From the NCBI GenBank assembly GCA_030146285.1, contig JASLBZ010000156.1, forward strand, positions 1 through 18,533: DNA of 18,533 nucleotides, read 5' to 3'. Below are positions 14,491-18,533 of this stretch, in pieces; position 1 is the stretch's first letter, and each line of letters opens with the position of its first letter. The notes under the pieces were generated by a model. The model was not told the DNA's origin. It worked only from the letters and a program-made list of their open reading frames with translations, and did not search any database. Source of the DNA: Neisseriaceae bacterium. Lineage in GTDB: Bacteria > Pseudomonadota > Gammaproteobacteria > Burkholderiales > Neisseriaceae. Made by a program: the position numbers and the translations under genes.

Positions 14491-14660
14491 GGTTAAGCCT
14501 TCCCAGTAGCTATAAGTAACATTGTGTTCAATAGAAGATTCTTTATGGATTTATCATAAATAAATCGTTAAAGCCATATTACATGACATTTGAAAAAGCA
14601 AACAGCTTCTTATGGGTAGAGAGTTATAAAATTAGGTAATGTTAAGAGGATTTTTGATAA
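14491..14660. promoter_or_regulatory. Divergent pilT / yggS control region
   Basis: These 170 AT-rich bases separate the pilT start on the minus strand and the yggS start on the plus strand, so they must hold promoters for both. Good ribosome-binding sites are seen on each side (GGAAGG for pilT; AGAGGA at about 14646-14651 for yggS). A TATAAA (14625-14630) could be a -10 for yggS, but I see no well-placed -35, so no promoter is called in detail. Confidence 0.5.
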
Positions 14661-15350
14661 ATGCCAAACTTATTAATGAGATACAAAACAGTTACAGCAA
14701 CTTTAGAGCATGTGGTTTCGGCCTCACATCGTGCGAAAGGCTCGGTTCAGTTACTGGCTGTGAGTAAAACCTTTCCTGCTGAGGATATTGCGACGTTGTA
14801 TGATGCAGGCCAGCGTCTTTTTGGCGAAAATTATGTGCAAGAATGGGCTGATAAAGTGGCTCAATTATCCCATTTGCAAATTGAGTGGCATTTTATTGGC
14901 GCCTTGCAATCGAATAAAACCAGAACTGTTGCGGAACATGCACACTGGGTACACACTGTTGATCGGGTGAAGATTGCTGAGCGCTTACATGCCCAACGAC
15001 CAGAAGAGATGCCAGTGCTGAATGTCTGCTTGGAAGTCAATGTATCGGGTGAGGTGCAAAAGCATGGCATGGCAGTGGATGATGTTCTTGATGTGGCAAA
15101 TGCGATTTCTGAATTACCCAATTTAAGGTTGCGTGGTTTGATGTGCATTCCAACGGCAACTGATGATGTGAATATTCTAAAGCAGCAATTTAAGAAAATG
15201 CAGACTTTGTTATTAATGTTGCAACAATCAGGACACGATGTGGATACCTTATCTATGGGAATGAGCCAAGACATGGCTTTGGCAATTGAAAATGGTTCGA
15301 CCATGGTGCGCGTTGGTTCGGCTATTTTTGGCTCTCGGCAGTATGCTTAA
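14661..15350 (+). CDS. yggS: YggS family pyridoxal phosphate homeostasis protein
   Basis: A 229-aa single-domain PLP-binding protein with the fold of the N-terminal domain of alanine racemase but no known catalytic activity; it buffers PLP and keeps vitamin B6 and amino acid pools balanced in the cytoplasm. PLP-binding Lys36 lies in LLAVSKTFPAE. Also present are FGENYVQEWADK, the conserved EWHFIGALQSNK, and near the C-terminus LSMGMSQDMALAIENGSTMVRVGSAIFG, whose parts hold the phosphate. The ATG at 14661 follows AGAGGA by about 9-10 bases. It is divergent from pilT, an order familiar in proteobacteria, and is followed by yggT after 62 bases without the proC often found between them. Confidence 0.97.
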   Translation: MPNLLMRYKTVTATLEHVVSASHRAKGSVQLLAVSKTFPAEDIATLYDAGQRLFGENYVQEWADKVAQLSHLQIEWHFIGALQSNKTRTVAEHAHWVHTVDRVKIAERLHAQRPEEMPVLNVCLEVNVSGEVQKHGMAVDDVLDVANAISELPNLRLRGLMCIPTATDDVNILKQQFKKMQTLLLMLQQSGHDVDTLSMGMSQDMALAIENGSTMVRVGSAIFGSRQYA

Positions 15351-15412
15351 GACTTGAATTTTAAACATTTGCCTACATCTTTCGTCCGTGCTTAATTATA
15401 TTGAAAGCTGAC

Positions 15413-15985
15413 ATGGTTATATTGTTTCAACAAGTGATTCTCATTTTGGCGCAGATTTGGGCTGTTTTGTGCATTGCTCGCATGATGCTACAAATGGGGC
15501 AGTTGCATTATAAGCACCCATTGGCTGAGTTTTGTGTACAAATGACACAGTGGATGGTTAAGCCTTTGCGAAAGGTGATTCCACCGATTAAACGAATGGA
15601 TATGGCATCTTTAACTGCAGCCGTGATTGGTATTTACGCCGCTTACACGGTAAATAATCTGTTGGGTTTGATGGTTGGTGCTGGGTTTAGTACACAATCT
15701 TTGGTATTAAATGCGGTATTGACGCTGATTGATGTGAGCAAAGCTTTTGCCTATGTATTGTTAATAGGTGCGGTGATTCGCATGATTTTGAGTTATAGCA
15801 AACCGTATGCCCCCATTATGGCTGCCTTAAACCGTATTTTTGAACCATTAAGTCGCCCATTTAGAATGTTGCGTTATAAACAGTTTGATTTTTCAAGCAG
15901 CGTTGTGGTGATTTTGGCATGGATTTGGGTGTCAGCAGTTACGCCTGGTTTAAGCATGGCGGTTTACCAATGGCTGTTACGCTAA
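15413..15985 (+). CDS. yggT: YggT family membrane protein
   Basis: A 190-aa inner-membrane protein with two YggT repeats. Each repeat has a hydrophobic helix, then an amphipathic stretch with a PL(R)(K/M) turn: MTQWMVKPLRKVIPPIKRMD at about 46-65 in the first and NRIFEPLSRPFRMLR in the second. About four membrane segments are visible. The function is not firmly known; YggT has been linked to osmotic and turgor homeostasis in E. coli and to cell shape or division in other lineages. I chose the ATG at 15413; the frame is open from a TTG at 15401, and neither start has a good ribosome-binding site. It follows yggS in the same direction and is probably transcribed with it. Confidence 0.88.
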   Translation: MVILFQQVILILAQIWAVLCIARMMLQMGQLHYKHPLAEFCVQMTQWMVKPLRKVIPPIKRMDMASLTAAVIGIYAAYTVNNLLGLMVGAGFSTQSLVLNAVLTLIDVSKAFAYVLLIGAVIRMILSYSKPYAPIMAALNRIFEPLSRPFRMLRYKQFDFSSSVVVILAWIWVSAVTPGLSMAVYQWLLR

Positions 15986-16007
15986 TGCATCGATAAAATC
16001 GAAAAAG

Positions 16008-16031
16008 ATGTTGTGAACATGCTGTTTTTTT
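16008..16031 (+). terminator. Weak possible terminator after yggT
   Basis: A 5-bp stem ATGTT/AACAT (16008-16012 with 16016-16020), 3-base loop, followed by GCTG and a run of T (16024-16031). The stem is short and AT-rich and the T run is not adjacent, so it is only a possible signal separating yggT from dksA. Confidence 0.3.
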
Positions 16032-16037
16032 AAAAAC

Positions 16038-16048
16038 TATGATATGAT
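16038..16048 (+). promoter_or_regulatory. Candidate -10 element(s) of the dksA promoter
   Basis: Two overlapping TATGAT hexamers (16038-16043 and 16043-16048) are followed by a GC-rich stretch, GCGGCGG. A GC-rich discriminator after a -10 is typical of promoters sensitive to ppGpp/DksA, which would fit dksA autoregulation, but no good -35 is seen at the right spacing. The dksA leader from here would be about 120 bases. Confidence 0.35.
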
Positions 16049-16175
16049 GCGGCGGATTAGCAAAATTAGAAATTATGCTAAATGACTTTAGAAGTTGATT
16101 GTATAAAAACTGCGATTAATTAATTTGTCGCTGAACAGGCTACAGACTCATTGCTACAAGCGGAAAGAACAAATT

Positions 16176-16592
16176 ATGGCGAAATTAACCGAACAAGATA
16201 TTCTAAATTGGAATGGTCCAGAAGAAGAATACATGAATGATGACCATTTGGAATTCTTCAAGGATTTATTGCTTGGCCTGCAACAAGAATTGCTTGAAAA
16301 TGCCAGTGCAACAACCAATCATTTACAAGAACAAGAGTCAACGCCAGATCCTGCAGACAGAGCAAGTCTGGAAGAAGAGTATGCTTTAGAATTGCGTACA
16401 CGTGATCGTGAACGCAAATTGTTGAGCAAAGTTCAAGGGTCTTTGCGTCAAATCGAATCTGGCTCTTATGGCTTTTGTACCGATACGGAAGAGCCTATTG
16501 GTTTGAAACGATTGTTGGCTCGCCCAACGGCAAATTTATCATTAGAAGCGCAAGAGCGCCGTGAGCAAGTAAAACGTCAATTTGCAGATTGA
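16176..16592 (+). CDS. dksA: DksA-type RNA polymerase secondary-channel regulator
   Basis: A 138-aa protein with the DksA layout: an N-terminal helix, a coiled coil at about residues 30-95, and a C-terminal globular domain. The coiled-coil tip has DPADRAS (Asp58, Asp61, Ala63), the DxxDxA motif by which DksA acts with ppGpp at the RNA polymerase secondary channel. ELRTRDRERKLL and the C-terminal GLKRLLARPTANLSLEAQERRE also match. Of the four zinc-finger cysteines only the first is left: the positions read Cys101, Thr104, Ser122, Ala125. Such a finger should not bind zinc; DksA proteins of this kind are known in alphaproteobacteria, and Pseudomonas DksA2 also lacks a full set. The start at 16176 is the family start and has GGAAAG upstream. 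A strong terminator follows. Confidence 0.95.
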   Translation: MAKLTEQDILNWNGPEEEYMNDDHLEFFKDLLLGLQQELLENASATTNHLQEQESTPDPADRASLEEEYALELRTRDRERKLLSKVQGSLRQIESGSYGFCTDTEEPIGLKRLLARPTANLSLEAQERREQVKRQFAD

Positions 16593-16607
16593 TGGCATGA
16601 GATTTTT

Positions 16608-16640
16608 AAAAAGAGGCTCCCAGACAGGGGGCCTCTTTTT
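16608..16640 (+). terminator. Intrinsic terminator after dksA
   Basis: The stem pairs AAGAGGCTCCC (16611-16621) with GGGGGCCTCTT (16627-16637) around a 5-base loop (AGACA), with one G-U pair and flanking A and T runs that extend it. A run of T follows. It lies 16 bases after the dksA stop codon and is a strong signal on the plus strand. Confidence 0.92.
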
Positions 16641-16661
16641 TTATGGTTAATTTAAGTCAAA

Positions 16662-16697
16662 TTGTATAAAGGTAATAAAAAACCATAGTATTATGAT
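16662..16697 (+). promoter_or_regulatory. Possible promoter of the DUF421-mscS unit
   Basis: The stretch between the dksA terminator and the next gene is very AT-rich. TTGTAT (16662-16667) and TAGTAT (16686-16691), 18 bases apart, are the best pair I see; TATGAT (16692-16697) is a better -10 but badly spaced. A promoter is expected here because a strong terminator lies just upstream. Confidence 0.3.
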
Positions 16698-16747
16698 ATT
16701 TGTATATTATTTTATGGTGTGTACGGCTGATCATTAAGGATTGCGCT

Positions 16748-17419
16748 ATGGGCTTTTATCTTTTTACGTTGTTAAAGTTGACCATTGGTTTTGTGATTGT
16801 CATTTCGTATATGAATTACATGGGTAAGACGCAGCTCTCGCAAATGACACCCGTGGACTTTATTGGTAACTTTATTTTGGGTGGTATTGTGGGTGGTGTT
16901 ATTTACAATGATAGCATTCCATTTTACCAGTACATAATTATGTTGTTTCTGGGCATCGGTCTAATTTCTTTGTTCAATCACTTGAGTAAGAATTTTGATT
17001 TTTTTCGAAAGGTCACCATTGGCACGCCCATTGTTATCATTAAAGATGGTGCCTTCGTGATGCAGAGTATTTTAGAAAAAAGCAATAAAATAGACATTAT
17101 TAATGTCTCTTCCATCTTGCATGCGCAAGGCGTGCATTCTTTTCAAGAAGTGCGTTATGCACAAATCGAGCCAAATGGTCAGATTACAGTCATCAAGAAA
17201 GATGAGCCATTGCCTTCTGTTATTGTTATGAAAAGCGGTCAGGTAATGGCTTCAGAGTTGGAAAAGATTGAAAAAGATGAAGATTGGTTAGATCGGCAGC
17301 TTTTGCAACAGAATATTCAGAAAAAAGAGCATGTGTTTTTAGCAGAATTCTGGGAAGATAAAATCACCTTTGTGTTAGAAGGTGGAAACATCAAACCAGA
17401 TGATGCATTGCCAGAATAG
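16748..17419 (+). CDS. DUF421 (YetF-like) membrane protein
   Basis: A 223-aa protein. About three membrane segments (residues 5-25, 38-53, 60-78) precede a cytoplasmic part, the DUF421/YetF layout. The family motif is present as GKTQLSQMTPVDFIGNFILG at about 26-45, then IGTPIVIIKDGAF, and LHAQGVHSFQEVRYAQIEPNG, the conserved core of the soluble domain. The C-terminal 70 residues, including EKDEDWLDRQLLQQ and a short strand KITFVLEGG, look specific to this subgroup. The molecular function of the family is unknown. The ATG at 16748 has AAGGA about 8 bases upstream; an open upstream stretch of 16 codons is not supported. mscS follows after 43 bases and is likely co-transcribed, suggesting an envelope-stress or osmotic context, which is inference. 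Confidence 0.88.
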   Translation: MGFYLFTLLKLTIGFVIVISYMNYMGKTQLSQMTPVDFIGNFILGGIVGGVIYNDSIPFYQYIIMLFLGIGLISLFNHLSKNFDFFRKVTIGTPIVIIKDGAFVMQSILEKSNKIDIINVSSILHAQGVHSFQEVRYAQIEPNGQITVIKKDEPLPSVIVMKSGQVMASELEKIEKDEDWLDRQLLQQNIQKKEHVFLAEFWEDKITFVLEGGNIKPDDALPE

Positions 17420-17456
17420 GCATTGTTATTTTTTATCATTCGATTTCAGTCAGGAG

Positions 17457-17457
17457 G
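17457..17457 (+). promoter_or_regulatory. Strong ribosome-binding site of mscS (last base of AGGAGG at about 17452-17457)
   Basis: AGGAGG is a full Shine-Dalgarno match, 5 bases before ATG 17463. It settles the start of mscS against the open frame that reaches back to 17382 inside the DUF421 gene. Confidence 0.7.
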
Positions 17458-17462
17458 GCAAT

Positions 17463-18311
17463 ATGGGATTGGAAAATACGTTTCTTGCTTGGTTAACAAG
17501 CAATCAAGAAGCATTGCTGGGCTATTTGGTTAATATCGTCTCTGCATTGCTGATTTTGGCCGCAGGTATGATGATTGCCAGATTGGTGACCCGTTATAGT
17601 CAAGAGCTGATGTCACGTCGAGATATTGATCCAACCACCACTGGCTTTTTGAGCATGATTGTTCGTTATGGCATCATTATTTTTGCAGTGGTCATTGCCT
17701 TAGGAAATTTAGGTGTTAAAACAGCACCATTGATTACCATGTTAGGTGCTGCGGGTATTGCAGTTGGTTTGGCATTGCAAAGCTCATTGTCAAACTTTGC
17801 AGCAGGTTTGATTATGGTTATTTTTCGTCCTGTCAAAGTCGGTGACTATGTGGAAGTGTCTGGTAAGTCTGGTACGATTATGGCGATATCGATTATTTCT
17901 ACCTCTTTAAAAGAAGCGAACGGCTACTTGCATACCATCCCAAACAACGCCATGATTAACAGTGCTGTTTCTAATTTAACAGGGAATGAGACACGCCGTA
18001 CAGACTTGGTGATTGGGGTGGGATATGATTCAGATATCAAACAAGTCAAAGCAATCTTGAATGACATTGTTAAAAACCAAGTAGGAATATTGCCGCAAGA
18101 AAGCTTTTCTATTGAACTAGATGACTTAGCAGCTTCGAGTATCAATTTTTTAATTCGCTATTGGACCAATGTGCCAGATGTTTTGAGTACACGCTGGTCT
18201 ATTTTAGAGCAAGTGAAAAATAGACTGGATGAAGCGGGTATTGAAATTCCATACCAAACCATGAGTGTGCATTTGCAAAATACCCCAGAGCAAATCAAAA
18301 AAACACATTAG
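17463..18311 (+). CDS. mscS: Small-conductance mechanosensitive channel MscS
   Basis: A 282-aa inner-membrane channel (E. coli 286 aa) that opens under membrane tension to release solutes after osmotic downshock. Three membrane helices are seen at about 20-45, 63-83 and 88-120. The pore helix has the Gly/Ala pattern GAAGIAVGLALQSSLSNF then AAG, followed by FRPVKVGDYVEV, the start of the beta domain, and a C-terminal alpha/beta cage. The residue at the E. coli Gly113 position is Ser107, while the later glycine (E. coli Gly121) is kept as Gly115. The start at 17463 is backed by AGGAGG. It follows the DUF421 gene by 43 bases and ends 65 bases before a strong inverted-repeat terminator. Confidence 0.97.
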   Translation: MGLENTFLAWLTSNQEALLGYLVNIVSALLILAAGMMIARLVTRYSQELMSRRDIDPTTTGFLSMIVRYGIIIFAVVIALGNLGVKTAPLITMLGAAGIAVGLALQSSLSNFAAGLIMVIFRPVKVGDYVEVSGKSGTIMAISIISTSLKEANGYLHTIPNNAMINSAVSNLTGNETRRTDLVIGVGYDSDIKQVKAILNDIVKNQVGILPQESFSIELDDLAASSINFLIRYWTNVPDVLSTRWSILEQVKNRLDEAGIEIPYQTMSVHLQNTPEQIKKTH

Positions 18312-18377
18312 GGTTTGAGTCAGTGACTTTGCCTTTGTAAAGTCACTTCATCACGCCTTTTCGTGGTGAGTATCATA

Positions 18378-18425
18378 AAAAAAGCATTACAGGCTGCCTA
18401 GATAGGCAGCCTGTAATGCTTTTTT
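18378..18425. terminator. Long bidirectional terminator made of two facing uptake-like sequences
   Basis: A perfect 17-bp stem (18383-18399 with 18404-18420), a 4-base loop, and A and T runs that extend the pairing by 5 more positions. The inner arms read AGGCAGCCTGTA on both strands, an uptake-sequence variant. The signal ends the mscS transcript and could serve a convergent gene beyond the window. Confidence 0.9.
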
Positions 18426-18533
18426 GGTTTTGGTTTGACAATTTTTAAACGCTTTTGGGTGGAATTATTTTTAAAGCTATATATAGTATGTTTGGTGTTT
18501 TGCTTTAGCTCTTTTCTTTGTGATTTTAGCCTG
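18426..18533. other. Window edge: AT-rich stretch without a firm gene
   Basis: The last 108 bases are AT-rich. On the minus strand, from the edge to a TAG at 18479-18477, there is an 18-codon open stretch rich in Lys and Arg (QAKITKKRAKAKHQTYYI) that could be the tail of a convergent gene, which the bidirectional terminator would suit. On the plus strand a TTGACA (18435-18440) is a perfect -35, but no -10 sits at the right distance. Neither can be decided from this window. Confidence 0.25.

Noticed and set aside
14861..15304. Minus-strand open frame of 147 codons
   Set aside because: It lies wholly inside yggS, which has family motifs; the antisense translation is Ser/Cys-rich without any motif or ribosome-binding site.
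18435..18440. Perfect -35 hexamer TTGACA near the right edge
   Set aside because: No -10 is found 16-18 bases downstream; TATAGT at 18482-18487 is too far.
1..18533. CRISPR array, insertion sequence, prophage, toxin-antitoxin pair, tRNA or rRNA
   Set aside because: No regularly spaced repeats, transposase, integrase, structural RNA pattern or antitoxin-like small gene was seen. The short recurring word is the uptake sequence, which is scattered rather than arrayed. The NYN nuclease has no partner gene of antitoxin type.

Overview
The window looks like the chromosome of a bacterium of the family Neisseriaceae (Betaproteobacteria) with moderately low GC. Two things point there. First, the 12-mer AGGCAGCCTGAA and close variants recur on both strands, in genes and in terminators; as I recall, this is the Kingella-type dialect of the Neisseriaceae DNA uptake sequence (DUS). 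Second, the gene order fits: an ABC pair-bolA-murA-his block of betaproteobacterial type, and pilT-pilU divergent from yggS. I cannot name the genus. Every gene is an intact-looking housekeeping or envelope gene. I see no IS element, prophage, CRISPR array, rRNA or tRNA.

Region 1-3126 (all minus strand). Transcription runs from the SCO1/SenC copper lipoprotein through a 99-aa three-helix membrane protein of unknown function, hisG (short form, needing HisZ), a NYN/PIN-like nuclease gene, and into hisD, which the window edge cuts. An intrinsic terminator stands between hisG and the nuclease gene, so the histidine block is interrupted both physically and transcriptionally.

Region 3194-6459 (minus). 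An export-type ABC ATPase and permease (yadG/yadH type, 4-bp overlap), ibaG/bolA and murA form a compact operon. It ends in a terminator built from two facing uptake-sequence copies.

Region 6487-9027 (minus). bioH and bioC (4-bp overlap) make the pimeloyl moiety of biotin. A patatin-like lipoprotein follows, then a hairpin terminator. BioC has an unusual SAM-binding motif I.

Region 9026-11175 (plus). comF (DNA uptake), trmL (tRNA wobble 2'-O-methylation) and rlpA (septal peptidoglycan protein, apparently starting at TTG and not lipidated). The bioH and comF start codons overlap in one CATG. A bidirectional terminator separates rlpA from the convergent rarD.

Region 11203-14490 (minus). rarD, then the pilT-pilU retraction ATPases of type IV pili, which are also needed for DNA uptake, with their own terminator.

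Region 14661-18533 (plus). yggS and yggT (without the proC often found between them), dksA (missing three of four zinc-finger cysteines) with a strong terminator, a DUF421 membrane protein, and a small MscS channel with Ser at the position of E. coli Gly113. A 17-bp perfect inverted repeat made of two uptake-like sequences ends the region. The last 108 bases hold nothing I can call firmly.

I found no clearly novel multi-gene system. The best leads are the NYN nuclease with three tandem winged-helix-like modules inside the his cluster, the BioC with altered motif I, and the uptake-sequence terminators.
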